Origin: Paulinella micropora
Lineage: Eukaryota > Cercozoa > Imbricatea > Euglyphida > Paulinellidae
DNA: 64,000 bases
NCBI GenBank assembly: GCA_019918135.1
Contig: WBZZ01001303.1
Span: 23,501 to 87,500, forward strand
Reading direction: 5' to 3'
The notes beneath the pieces are model-generated. The model did not search any database. It was not told the origin of the DNA and was given only the letters and a program-made list of their open reading frames with translations. Within the stretch, counting starts at the first letter, position 1, and each line of letters begins with the position of its first letter. The position numbers were made by a program, and so were the translations under genes. This document shows, piece by piece, positions 24,152 to 32,933 of this stretch.

Positions 24152-24583
24152 ATGGCAATGGGACTATACCCCCTTTTTGTCGCCCTGAACCCTCCCCCTT
24201 TCTCTCCTTCGGTGCTAGGGAAAATAACGCAAGAAGACAAGAGAGAGGATTTGTTCAGGCCGGCGCACGATGTGCCCAGCGCTCTCGGCAAAAAGTCGGT
24301 TACGGCCCAAAAGCGCGCTTGGCTGGCCGAATGCCGTGACCTCAGCGGACGGCTGTCCCGGGCGGGCGTGAAGAAGCGCGCGAGGCTAGAGCGGCTGCCC
24401 TTGCCGGAGTTGCACAAGGAGCTGTGTTCCTTGCGCACGTTGGCCGCGAGGCCGCCGGTAGCAGTGGACAAGGCGGTGTGCCCGGCGGTTCTTGGTCTGG
24501 TGGTGTCTTACGTGCTGGGCGGACACATCCCCGGCTTGGCTGACGCGCGGGCAGTTTACGAGTCCAAACCAGACCCGTATTAA
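24152..24583 (+). CDS. Unknown helical protein sharing its 3' end with the 21.7-kb gene
   Basis: ATG 24152 (MAMGLYPLFVALN) is preceded by an A-rich stretch. The 143-residue product is intact. It is basic and helical (KRAWLAECRDLSGRLSRAG) and ends in YESKPDPY. Its last codons and 3' UTR are nearly identical to those of the 21.7-kb gene, although the rest of the two proteins is unrelated. No domain is recognised. The C-terminal SKPDPY may simply be what the transplanted cassette encodes. Confidence 0.5.
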   Translation: MAMGLYPLFVALNPPPFSPSVLGKITQEDKREDLFRPAHDVPSALGKKSVTAQKRAWLAECRDLSGRLSRAGVKKRARLERLPLPELHKELCSLRTLAARPPVAVDKAVCPAVLGLVVSYVLGGHIPGLADARAVYESKPDPY

Positions 24584-24700
24584 AAAAAGGTTCAAAAGAA
24601 ATCTGGGGTTGAATGGGGAAGCCTGTTCTTTTGAGGTGACCACAGAATTTTAATAAACCGGCACCCAGAAAAAAACACACATTTGACACCGGAGGCTTCA
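24561..24700 (+). repeat. Direct repeat copy 2: shared gene 3' end and 3' UTR
   Basis: This matches 22456-22593. The copies differ by small indels and substitutions, for example an extra block after CTGGGGT in copy 1. It includes the stop and AATAAA at 24652. Confidence 0.85.
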
Positions 24701-24711
24701 ACAAGAAAAGA

Positions 24712-24960
24712 TTAAGAGGCAGAGTCTTCGTTATAGCCGCAGGGGCAGCCGCTGGTTTCTTCGGACTTTCCACTCGCTGCAAACAGCGCCACCGCAGCTG
24801 AAAGTCCGGCAGCTGTCACAGTCACTCTGGTCCGCAAAGCCCCGGAAGGTCTCGGCGATCCCTTCTGACATACCCTTTTTAGCTCTTCCTGCGTCTTCGC
24901 CTTCTTGCGGCTGGCATTGACGGTTGGGCTGCTCAAAGAATGTTTGCCGGGCTCCGACAT
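24712..24960 (-). CDS. Small unknown protein with one membrane helix
   Basis: ATG 24960 gives an intact 82-residue protein (MSEPGKHSLSS...). It has a basic, Lys-rich N-terminal part, one moderately hydrophobic segment at about residues 46-64 (VTVTAAGLSAAVALFA), and a short C-terminal tail with CPCG. It sits tail-to-tail with the 24.2-kb gene. The combination could be a small membrane protein. No family is recognised. Confidence 0.4.
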   Translation of the reverse strand: MSEPGKHSLSSPTVNASRKKAKTQEELKRVCQKGSPRPSGALRTRVTVTAAGLSAAVALFAASGKSEETSGCPCGYNEDSAS

Positions 24961-25345
24961 TTTTTTTGACAGTCCGCCGGAATGGCAAGAAATGGTAAAG
25001 AAATGGGGGGGGGGCCGCATGTGTCGAAGAGGAGGGGGGGGGGGGAAATGTCGAAAAAAAAGGAGGGAGCGAAACAGAGAGGGAGAAAAAGAATCGGCTA
25101 CTGTCACCCTCCCAACCCAACCCCCCCCCCCCCCCCGCACCTTACGCATGGCCTTTTTTTGTTACACTGTCAAGCTTTGTGTGTGGACGGACGGTTGTCA
25201 GCCACTAGGGAGGGGGCCAGGGCTGGCCAACCGCACTTCGAGCAAAGCGCGGCATCCGGCGGCACTATTTTCGCCAAAATCATCAAAACCTACACGCAAT
25301 GCCGCCTGCCTAAGTAATGGCACCAAAAGGTATCTTGGCGGAGGT
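24961..25345. other. Spacer with a 16-base C run
   Basis: No supported gene is seen. It contains G runs near 25008 and 25035 and a C run at 25121-25136. Confidence 0.45.
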
Positions 25346-26506
25346 CTATTGTTTTACTATATTTGGCACTGAGACTCCCAGCCCGCGCAAGCGGGGCTGC
25401 AGCCTGGCCCGCACTTGCTCTTCCGCCGCCAAGTAGCCGCGGGGTGTGTAGATCGTTTGCCGGTCCTTGTCGAACAAGGAAAATGTCTCGTCCAGCACTT
25501 TCCTGGCTCTCGGGTAAAGGGGCAGAGCAATGACTATTTTTTCGAGGCGGGCGGGAGCGTACGCCGCCCAGAGGTCCTCAAAGAGCGTAGAGACCACCCC
25601 GCCCGCCTCGGCGGCATATCCTAGCGCCACGGGCAAGACATGCCGCCGGATGCCGCCGACCCAGAGCTCCCGGGCGCCCGCCAGCTGCCCTCTGCGCTCT
25701 TGCGCATTCACGGGCCAGTGGAACACGGTCCCCGCCTTCCAGTCGTGGTGCCGAGTGGACGCCTCGCTGACGTGGACGTGCCCCAAATGCTTCACGTACC
25801 ACACTTCGCTCTTCTGCAGGAGGAATCTGCTGTCCTCACAATGCAGCTGCAGGAGCCCGTTGTCTCGGCCGCCCGGGCAAAACTCCTTTTCCAAGCGGAG
25901 CCAGCGTTCCGGGTGCTTTGCTATTTCAGCTAGCACTCCGTACATTTTCTGCAGCAGCTCCTCCACGTTGGCAGTGGGGCGTGGGTGCGCAATGGCCGCT
26001 GTTCTTTCTTGCCCCGTCATTCCGCCAGCGCGCTCGTATCCTCTTTCCACGTGTTGGCGGTAGAGAAAGTCCCAGACTTCCGAGGAGACTGGCTCTGCGC
26101 TGGACTCAGGCAGCAGCCACTCGAGCTGCGTATAATTGCAGGCCAGAGGAGGCACCCTGTGCTCAAAGGTCTCTTGCGCGCGTTGCCAGGCCCCGAAGCG
26201 GAGCCAGGCAAGCTTCGTGTAGCAGGGCCCGGCGCGGCTTTGCTGGGCCTGGGCAGACCGGTTGGCAATCTCTTGGTGGTCCGGCCTGGCACTGTTCCAC
26301 ACCGCTGGTTCGTTGCTAGCCCGGTAAATCGTCTGCAGCTCTCAGCAAGAGCGGATCGACTCCAAAAACACTGCCCAGAACACGATCTCCCGGAGGGCTA
26401 CCTGTGCGACAAAAGCGCTGTGCTTTTCTTCGCCTCGCACAAGCAGCTCGGCCACGGGGCGGCGGGGCCGGCCCCGGAGGCAACGCGGGCAAGGCAAAGA
26501 AGACAT
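25346..26506 (-). CDS. Unknown soluble protein with one in-frame TGA
   Basis: ATG 26506 (MSSLPCPRCLRG) opens the frame. After 54 codons there is a TGA at 26342-26344, and the same frame then continues without interruption for about 330 more residues to a stop at 25346. The second part is well formed (LLQKMYGVLAEIAKHPERW; PVALGYAAEAGGVVSTLFEDLW). No domain is recognised. The absence of a good internal ATG close after the TGA, and the protein-like text on both sides, suggest that the stop interrupts one gene. Whether it is read through, a mutation or an error is not decidable here. Confidence 0.5.
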
Positions 26507-26848
26507 GTACTTTGGGGGGGGGGGGGGTTTCTCTTATCTTTTTTTTTGGTTTTTTTTACACACTAAACATTTCAAAACGAGACTGAATTTCATTTCTGTG
26601 TGCGTAGCTCTGAAAGCCTCCTGGCCCCCCCCTCCCCGCCCCAACACCTTTCCGCGCCAGCCTTTTTTTTTGTTGTTTTTATAGATCTGGCCGCGCTCCC
26701 ATTTTTTTTGGTTTTCTCTCTTTTCCCCTTCCTTGCGGTCTTCTTCTTTTTTTTTGTTTGTTCCTAGCTTTTTCTTTTTTTATATATATCTATATTTTTT
26801 TTGTGTTACTCAAACCCTTCTAAAAATTCTGGTGTTAGCTTTTTTCTG
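26507..26848. promoter_or_regulatory. T-rich divergent spacer with TATA-like tract
   Basis: This lies between divergent genes. It is strongly T-rich on the plus strand and includes TATATATATCTATATTT at about 26780-26797, roughly 55 bases upstream of the ATG at 26849. That tract is a candidate promoter element for the plus-strand gene. A G run lies near 26513. No gene is seen. Confidence 0.4.
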
Positions 26849-27937
26849 ATGGGCCACCTGCCGTCTCGCGCCGTTACCCCCGCCTCTACTGTGGTGGTCG
26901 TCGCGGCACATTCTTGCGACGTCGCTCTGTGCCTAACCCTCACTGCTCACCTACAGGGGTGTCGCGTCGTGCTCGCGGCGGGAGACGCTGTCTCTCAGTA
27001 CCAGGCCGCGCTCACTGCCGGGAATGCAGCTGCACGGCGGGGCTTAGGCGCTAAGGCCGCCGAACGGGCCCTCGACTTTCTGCTCGAGCGTCAAGGTCAC
27101 GGCCTCGTGCGCGTGAGGCCGCACAGCCGCGCCGAGCTGCTGGCTGAGCTCAGCACGAACTTGAGAGCGCTGCTGCCAGTAAGGATTTGTGCGTCCGAGG
27201 CTCTGGACAGCGCGGCCTTTGTCAGCCACACGTTGTTTGCAGAGTCCGAGGCGTTGTCGCACTACCCGGGCACAGAGCTCCTGGTGTTTGCGAGCGCTGC
27301 GCAAATGTCCCCGGCTGAGTTCCGGTTCATGCGCCAACTGCTGCGGGACTGCCTCGTGCGCTACCGGCCCGTGGCCAGAATCTTTGTGCCGAACTGCGCC
27401 GCACGCGGCGCGCTGATCGCTCCCGTTGCTGCTGGCCCGGGTGCGGTGAGGTGCGCGCTAGAGACTATCTACCGTGAGTGCCAGGGCGGGGGCGCGCCAG
27501 TGCCCGCGTTCAGCCTGCACTACTACCTGTTCGGCCTGGGCTGCGACGCGCACGCGCCCCCGATCGCGGCCGCGCTCAACATCTTGAACTTTCATTACCG
27601 CTACCCCCGATCGCGGGGCCGCTTCGACGACGGCCTCGCCGAACGGTTCTACCGGCGTTTCAAGGCGACCGGCATCGCACCCGGGCCCGCGCTAGCGGGG
27701 TGGGCCGCTGCGTACGAGCTGCTGCGCAACGAGAGTTGCGAGAATTCGCTCTGGTGTGTTTACTTCAATGTCTACATTTGCGGCCAGCCCGAGTACGCGC
27801 GGTTGCTGCTAGCTAACGTCGACAGGGAGCCCACGCTCGAGGAGTTCGACCACGACTTTCTGGCCATGTCGGACCCGGCGGGCGCCGTGATGGTGCGCAA
27901 GCTGTTGGCTAGCTGTTACGTGATCGATTTTCTCTAG
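26849..27937 (+). CDS. Unknown intact globular protein
   Basis: ATG 26849 (MGHLPSRAVTPAST) gives an intact 362-residue protein. The N-terminus has an alternating strand/helix pattern (TVVVVAAHSCDVALCL, VVLAAGDAVSQYQ), which suggests a Rossmann-like alpha/beta fold. The rest is Ala/Leu-rich and well ordered, with no membrane helix. I do not recognise the family. The first strand-helix unit loosely resembles the start of the small 22.7-kb protein (VVIATKGYPDMVV), which may reflect distant kinship or only a shared fold. It is one of the few genes of this size here without a break. Confidence 0.55.
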   Translation: MGHLPSRAVTPASTVVVVAAHSCDVALCLTLTAHLQGCRVVLAAGDAVSQYQAALTAGNAAARRGLGAKAAERALDFLLERQGHGLVRVRPHSRAELLAELSTNLRALLPVRICASEALDSAAFVSHTLFAESEALSHYPGTELLVFASAAQMSPAEFRFMRQLLRDCLVRYRPVARIFVPNCAARGALIAPVAAGPGAVRCALETIYRECQGGGAPVPAFSLHYYLFGLGCDAHAPPIAAALNILNFHYRYPRSRGRFDDGLAERFYRRFKATGIAPGPALAGWAAAYELLRNESCENSLWCVYFNVYICGQPEYARLLLANVDREPTLEEFDHDFLAMSDPAGAVMVRKLLASCYVIDFL

Positions 27938-28168
27938 CACCTGGCCTAGCCTAAAAATCATCTTTAAATTAAAAAGAAAAGTTAGCCTTGGTGGTGTTTT
28001 TTTTCTTCCAAATTCAGGCTTTTTTTTGCCCGGGCCGGGGAATGGGAGGGTGTGCAGTCTGCCGTAGCTCTCGAGTAAGCTCCGAAAAGGTAGAACAAGA
28101 AAAACTTTTTATTAAAAGCTCGACAGAAAGTCTTCACGCGGGGAGGGGGGGGGGGGCGCGCGCACAAT

Positions 28169-29101
28169 TCAAGCCAGGCCCGCTGGCGCTGGCGGGAGGG
28201 GGGGTAGGCCCTCCGAAGCGGGGGGGCGCGGGGGCATGGCCCCCGGCGCGGAGGCCGCGGGGGCCTGCACCTCGGCGCGGGGGGCCCTGGCCTCGTCTCC
28301 CAACTCCAAGGAGACCTTGTCTAAGAACAGTTCCACTGCCTCCGCGCGGAACTGAGAGGTGGGGCCAAAGGAGCGCAAGGTTTCCAGCGCAAGGTCTAGT
28401 TGTTTCTCGAGCCTGGCCAGTTGGTGGATGGACTCTGCCATTTGGGACAGGCGCTGCTTCCGTTCCCGGACGCTCTTGGCAATCTCACCTCTGCCGGCAG
28501 GGGGGGGCCCGCTGGTTCCCGCGGGCTCTCTCCTTTGCTTCTTTCTGGGACGAACCTTCTCGGGGCCGGCGCAGCCTGGGCCCGCCGACGATACTGACGC
28601 AACCGCTCTTGCTGCTTCTGCTTCTGCTTCTTCTTCTTCTTCTTCTTCTTCTTCTGTGGCGCTGTCCTCGTCCTCCTCCTCCTCCGTTGTTTCGTCGCTG
28701 GTCTCCGCCGGCTGAGCAGAGCCCTTGTCTGCTTTATTCGAGCCCGGGATCATGTGATAAACCGCAGGGAGCGGTAAAGACGGGTCGCTGCAAACGCGCC
28801 TAAACTCCTTGAGCAATTCCTCGGCTGCTGGTCCTCTCAGCTCCAATCGATCAAACAATCTGGTTAAGGAATCCTGGCTGCAGGCGAGGCTGGCCAGCGA
28901 AGTGCCCTTAAATTTGATCCGAGTAAAGACCACGTCACCGAACCTGCGCTTGGCACTCTGGATCTTTTGGCGTGCGCTTTTGAGGCCGCAGTTCTGGACG
29001 TAATTCAGCGCCCGAGACACGTTGATCAAGCCTAGCAAGGGGTCTGCCGTGATGCTACCAAAGATGCTCACGGAGAACATGCCAGCAAGGTGGTCCGACA
29101 T
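28169..29101 (-). CDS. Unknown acidic-tract protein, possibly with a BRO/KilA-like N-terminal domain
   Basis: ATG 29101 (MSDHLAGMFSVSIFGSI) gives an intact 310-residue protein. Residues 8-70 (ITADPLLGLINVSRALNYV...KIQSAKRRFG) resemble in pattern the short N-terminal DNA-binding domains of BRO/KilA-type viral proteins, but the match is weak. A long Glu/Asp tract follows (about residues 135-160), then a basic patch (RPRKKQRRE), a helical coiled-coil-like section and a Pro/Ala-rich tail. The layout suggests a nuclear or nucleic-acid-associated protein. The first 70 or so codons and the upstream region are duplicated at 35.4-36.7 kb. A reverse-strand AATAAA lies near 28105. Confidence 0.55.
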   Translation of the reverse strand: MSDHLAGMFSVSIFGSITADPLLGLINVSRALNYVQNCGLKSARQKIQSAKRRFGDVVFTRIKFKGTSLASLACSQDSLTRLFDRLELRGPAAEELLKEFRRVCSDPSLPLPAVYHMIPGSNKADKGSAQPAETSDETTEEEEDEDSATEEEEEEEEEAEAEAARAVASVSSAGPGCAGPEKVRPRKKQRREPAGTSGPPPAGRGEIAKSVRERKQRLSQMAESIHQLARLEKQLDLALETLRSFGPTSQFRAEAVELFLDKVSLELGDEARAPRAEVQAPAASAPGAMPPRPPASEGLPPLPPAPAGLA

Positions 29102-29212
29102 GCCCCCCACCCACTCCTCCCCCGCTGGCGCCGGAGGGTTAGAGGAAGAGTGTGTGGCGCACAAGCCCAAAGAGAGCTCAGACTTTTTTTTTTTTGCTTT
29201 CGCCACACACAC

Positions 29213-29640
29213 TAATTCTCAGGCCCCCCCCCCCGCAAAAAGTCCGCAAACTGCGACGAAATTTTTTCGTCTTTTTAGCCGCAATTTGCGGTATCTTTGA
29301 AATTTGTTGACATCTCGCTCGGGTTCAAAAGATGTTAGATTTTTTTTTCGAGGTTCAAAAAGGCAATGACACCTTTAAAAGTGTCTTTTTTTGGGGAAAG
29401 ATTGTCGGGCGGGGAAAATTTAATTGTCTTGTTTTTTCCCCGCCCGCCAATCTTTCCCCAAAAAAATACACTTGCAAATTTGCGACTGCCGAAATGTCCT
29501 CTGCTAAAAAGTTTTTTTGCTAAGACCCGCAAATTGCGACGAATTTTTTTCTGTTTTCTTCATTGTCCGCAAATTGCGACATGGTGTCGTTTTTACCGGA
29601 AATGTAGGGTGGCAGGATTCTAGAATTCAGCTTTCAATTC
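29213..29640. repeat. Hairpin repeat unit upstream of the 28-kb gene
   Basis: It contains the palindrome GCCGCAATTTGCGG (29279-29292) and a long hairpin at about 29369-29483, whose arms hold GGGCGGGGAAAA and TTCCCCGCCC. The tail ends in CCGAAATGTCCTCTGCTAAA. The same order of blocks recurs at 35.8-36.4 kb, and related blocks occur at 4.8 and 46.8 kb. Confidence 0.85.
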
Positions 29641-29910
29641 AGCTCGTAGAGAATTTGACAAAAGGCCCGCCTGCACCTGCCACCACAAAAGTCACGCGTC
29701 AGGATTCTGGGTTTTTTGGGGGCATCGGGAAAAAAAATCCGCACCTGTCACCACAAAAGTCAGGTGACAGGATTCTGGGTTTTTAGGGAGCGTAGGGAAA
29801 AAAATCCGCACCTGGCACAGGAAAAATCCAGTGACAGGATTTTGGGTTTTTTGAAGGCATTGGGGTCTCAAGCCGCACCGGGCACCTCACAGATCCGGTG
29901 ACTCAAAAAA
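29585..29910. repeat. Tandem minisatellite of about 60-70 bp units
   Basis: Units share GACAGGATTCTGGGTTTTT, a short spacer, then GGGAAAAAAATCCGCACC. Three to four imperfect units are visible. A matching but shorter array lies at about 36405-36680, and a single related unit flanks the right side of Fanzor copy 1 (about 32605-32690). Confidence 0.75.
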
Positions 29911-30130
29911 AAATTCCTTCAATAAGTGTTTGCAAAGAAAAAAAAATCCCCTCCCACCAATGTTCGCTCGCTGATTAACAAAGAAACGGGCCCCCCCCCC
30001 CCCCCGGCGTTTAAGGAGGGGGGGGGGGCCGCGCAAGTGGCACCCCCCTGCCTCCCGCCGATTAACAACCTCCCCTCCCCGCGCTTAACAGGAAAAGGGG
30101 GGGGGGGGGCCGCGCAAACGTCACAACATT
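29911..30130. repeat. Poly-C/poly-G flanked repeats left of Fanzor copy 1
   Basis: Two or three imperfect units combine a long C or G run with CGCTGATTAACAA- or CCGATTAACAA-like text (near 29970, 30056 and 30147). Related units occur at about 37490-37550 and 40570-40620. The last unit merges with the left end of the Fanzor element. Confidence 0.6.
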
Positions 30131-30559
30131 CTCCCCCGCGCCCCTGCCTCTCGCTGATTCAAGGGGGAAAAAACATTTTCACTCTTTTCTTTTATTCTTG
30201 GCATCAGCACAAAAAGGCCAGAACGATAGCTCCTGGTTGGCGCACATTCTCTCTCTCTCACCCCCTCTTTTTTCTCTCCCTTCCCTTTTTTTTGCTCTTC
30301 TCTCTTCCTCTCTCTTTCCACTTGCGCTCTTTCTCTCACTCCTCTCCCTTAAATGCTCCCGCCCCGTACCATATTTCATTTCCAGGAGAGGGGGGGGGGA
30401 GAGGGGAGGGCGCTCCGAGCAAAATCTGTCTGCTTCCTCCTTCTGTACAGCGAAATTCAGACACAATCTTAGTTGCTTATTTTTGTTATTTGCTGTACAG
30501 ATGGAAATGGGGGGAGACTACTTGACTGTACTGGGCCTGCCCTGATTACGATCCAGCCA

Positions 30560-32482
30560 ATGAGGCAGCTCGCTCTCTGGGAGCCAGTAGCAAGACGTTT
30601 AGCGCCAGGGCCCGGGAGCCAAGTTCCCCGCGCAAACCCTGCGCCCCCTCAATCTAGCCAGCGCAAGCGTGCTAGGAGCCCCTCTCCAGTCTCAGATCCC
30701 GTGAGCTCGAAGTTACGAGAAACCAAAGCCAGGGAAAAGAAGCTGAAATGCATCCCGACGCCGCTGCCACCCGAGGTGAGCAGCGGGCCTGTTCGGGCGC
30801 CGTTCTGGACCGACACTGTCCAGGAGCTGTCCAGGCAGTTACCGCTGGTCGCAGGAAGCGACTTGCGCAGAGCAGGTTGTTGGCCCATTTCTCTCAGCAA
30901 AATTTTAGCGCGCGGATCCTGGAGCTCGACCCGCAGGTACGAGCCGGCAACGACACACAGCTCACAAGCAACAACGTCTTGGCAGTCGCGGCTGTCTTCG
31001 CTGCCTCACACCGTAGTCTGTGCGCGACTCCACGCAGCCAAGGGCAGGAAGGTGCCCAAGAAGAGAGCTGTCAGCCAGAAGGCAACACCAGCGCTCAAGA
31101 CAGTCACGTACCGAGTCTACTCTAGCAGCAACAAACCGCGAACAAGGCAAGCCTGGTTACGCAAGGCCTGGCTGCTATATAGGGCTGTCCATACAATCTG
31201 GAACGCTGCTGTGGCCTGGCTACGAGAGGAGGATAAGCGTTTTCCTGTGCCGAGCCAAGAACAGCCTGTGCTGTCGTCAACCAAGAGGCGACGCATAGAG
31301 AAACCAGAGGCCAAGGAAGAGACGGCCGAAGAAACGCAAGCTAGAAAAGCCCGGGAACGACAGGAGCAACAAGAGCGCAGAGAACAAAGAAGGGCCGAGA
31401 TGGGCGGTAGAATGCGGTGTCTGGGCGACTTTGAGCTAGATACGTTGCGTCTGCGGTTTGTGAAGGACGGTAGCGAATTCGTGCAACAACATTCGTGGCT
31501 TCTCCAGGTGCCGTACAAAATCCGCGACGTAGCCATTCGAGACTTGCAGGCGGCGCGCAAATCAGCCATTGCGAATCTTAAGCAGAAGGGCAAGTTCTTT
31601 CACTGGAAACGAGTAAACTTCCGCAAGTGGCAGGAGCGCAAGTCGACGATTGCGATTTCGCACACGGATTGGGGGCGCAAGCGAGGCTTCTTTGCCGGCT
31701 TCTTCGGGCCGGACTCGGTCGCCTCCAGAGATCGCCAATGGCTGCAGCATGAAATCAAGCACGACGTGCGCCTGAGGGTCGATCGCCTAGGCAAGTGGTA
31801 CTTACACTTGCCAATAGAGATAGAGCAGCGCGAGCGCGACGTGGCCGTGCCAAATACAAAGCGCGTAGTCAGCATTGACCCTGGCGTCAGAAACTTTTTA
31901 ACAATGTACCACGCGGATTCAGGTGCGATAACTGAATGGGGTCGTGGGTCCATTTCGCGCGTGTACCGACTGCAGAAGCATATCGACGCGCTGCTGAGCA
32001 AGCGCGAACTGGTGGCCAAGCAGAAAAAAAGACACCGCTGGCGCTTACGGCGCGCCATCACTCGGGTGCGTGCCAAGGTCTTTAACATGGTCGCCGACGT
32101 GCACAAAAAGGCAGCTAGATGGCTGCTAGATAACCACGACTACGTCGTGCTACCTTGGTTCGGGGCGTCCGACATGGTGAAAGGCAAAGAGGTCTCACGG
32201 AAAGCCAAGCGCAACATGCTGGCCTGGCGCCACGCGGCCTTCCGTACGCGCCTGCTGAACCTGCAACGAGAATATGCAGGGAAGTGCAAGGTGCTAGTAT
32301 GCAACGAAGGCTACACCACCCAAACTTGTACGCAATGCGGGGCCCTGTGGCAGGACATGGGAGCCGCCAGGGTGTACAGCTGCCAGTGGTGTGCCTTGCA
32401 ACACGGACGCGATATGAACGCTAGTCGCAACATTCTCTTGAGACTGCTGGCCCTAGGCGAGCAAGACATTTATACAACCTAA
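30560..32482 (+). CDS. Fanzor (TnpB-like RNA-guided nuclease), copy 1
   Basis: ATG 30560 (MRQLALWEPVARR) gives an intact 640-residue protein. The C-terminal half carries the split RuvC nuclease of TnpB/Fanzor: Asp440 (VSIDPGVR), Glu583 (CNEGYTTQTC) and Asp618 (HGRDMNASRN). A zinc ribbon, C590-x2-C593 with C608-x2-C611, lies between the last two. All catalytic residues are present. The N-terminal third is basic and low-complexity, with a Glu/Arg-rich helix at about 250-280. TnpB and Fanzor proteins cut DNA guided by an RNA made from the element's 3' end. The start is chosen because both copies share it and upstream codons differ. The family is certain; activity is inferred. Confidence 0.9.
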   Translation: MRQLALWEPVARRLAPGPGSQVPRANPAPPQSSQRKRARSPSPVSDPVSSKLRETKAREKKLKCIPTPLPPEVSSGPVRAPFWTDTVQELSRQLPLVAGSDLRRAGCWPISLSKILARGSWSSTRRYEPATTHSSQATTSWQSRLSSLPHTVVCARLHAAKGRKVPKKRAVSQKATPALKTVTYRVYSSSNKPRTRQAWLRKAWLLYRAVHTIWNAAVAWLREEDKRFPVPSQEQPVLSSTKRRRIEKPEAKEETAEETQARKARERQEQQERREQRRAEMGGRMRCLGDFELDTLRLRFVKDGSEFVQQHSWLLQVPYKIRDVAIRDLQAARKSAIANLKQKGKFFHWKRVNFRKWQERKSTIAISHTDWGRKRGFFAGFFGPDSVASRDRQWLQHEIKHDVRLRVDRLGKWYLHLPIEIEQRERDVAVPNTKRVVSIDPGVRNFLTMYHADSGAITEWGRGSISRVYRLQKHIDALLSKRELVAKQKKRHRWRLRRAITRVRAKVFNMVADVHKKAARWLLDNHDYVVLPWFGASDMVKGKEVSRKAKRNMLAWRHAAFRTRLLNLQREYAGKCKVLVCNEGYTTQTCTQCGALWQDMGAARVYSCQWCALQHGRDMNASRNILLRLLALGEQDIYTT

Positions 32483-32601
32483 CACACGAAGATCCAGGAC
32501 TGGAAAAGTGATCTGTTATCGTGTTTTTGCCAGATGGAGCCTGGCTGTGTCGTGAACAGTCTGTAGTGTCTCGGTCGCAAGATCAAAGACTTCAATCCAT
32601 C
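32483..32601 (+). ncRNA. Candidate omega/fRNA scaffold of Fanzor copy 1
   Basis: The 119 bases after the stop are non-coding yet nearly as conserved between the two copies as the gene. They hold GCCAG-ATGGAGC-CTGGC, a possible small stem, and end at the element's right boundary. In TnpB/Fanzor systems the guide RNA overlaps this region, and its guide is the DNA just beyond. The candidate guide here would begin at 32602. Confidence 0.55.
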
Positions 32602-32933
32602 CGGTATAGGGAAAAATCCGGTGACTCCTAAAAAAAATTCCTTTTGTAAGTGTTGGCAGAAAAAAAATTCCCCAGTCTCTCTGCTCCCGCTGTGTCATGC
32701 CCCCCCCCCCTCCCCACAAATATCAGAAGCAAAGAGAGGGGGAGGTGCGGGGAGGGGGTCCAGTGCATTTCCTTCCAATATAAGCCGAAGAAAAAAAAAG
32801 GTAACTACAGGTATCTTGTATCTTAAATAAACAGACAACTAAAAAAAAAAGGAGTCTGCTGCTACACCCCCGCGGTCTCTGCCTCCTCTCAAAGCGGAAG
32901 GGGTTTGTGAGTGAAGGAGCGCGAAAAAAAGAA
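32602..32933. other. Flank of Fanzor copy 1 and spacer
   Basis: No gene is seen. The first 90 bases repeat minisatellite text also found left of the element (AAAAATCCGGTGACTC, AAAAAAATTCCTT, AAGTGTTGGCAG). Then come a C run near 32700 and an AT-rich stretch with AAATAAA near 32825, before the next ATG. Confidence 0.55.

Larger units (their letters stand above)
30131..32601 (+). mobile_element. Fanzor-carrying mobile element, copy 1
   Basis: Bases from about 30131 to 32601 match 50546-53019 across the upstream pyrimidine-rich leader, the coding region and about 115 bases of 3' non-coding DNA. Similarity stops sharply on the right after CTTCAATCCATC. The next bases are CGGTATAGGG here and GGGCCACCAC in copy 2. 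IS607-type elements end next to GG, and both junctions have GG within two bases. No serine recombinase (TnpA) gene is present, so the copy probably depends on a recombinase elsewhere. It sits inside the minisatellite, whose unit reappears on the right flank. Confidence 0.75.

Noticed and set aside
30121..30545. Short frames in the leader of Fanzor copy 1
   Set aside because: They come from the CT-rich tract, are Ser/Leu/Pro-rich, and are not kept in frame in copy 2.
30960..31600. Alternative-frame and minus-strand frames inside the Fanzor genes
   Set aside because: They are shadows of the conserved coding frame; substitutions between the copies favour the Fanzor frame.
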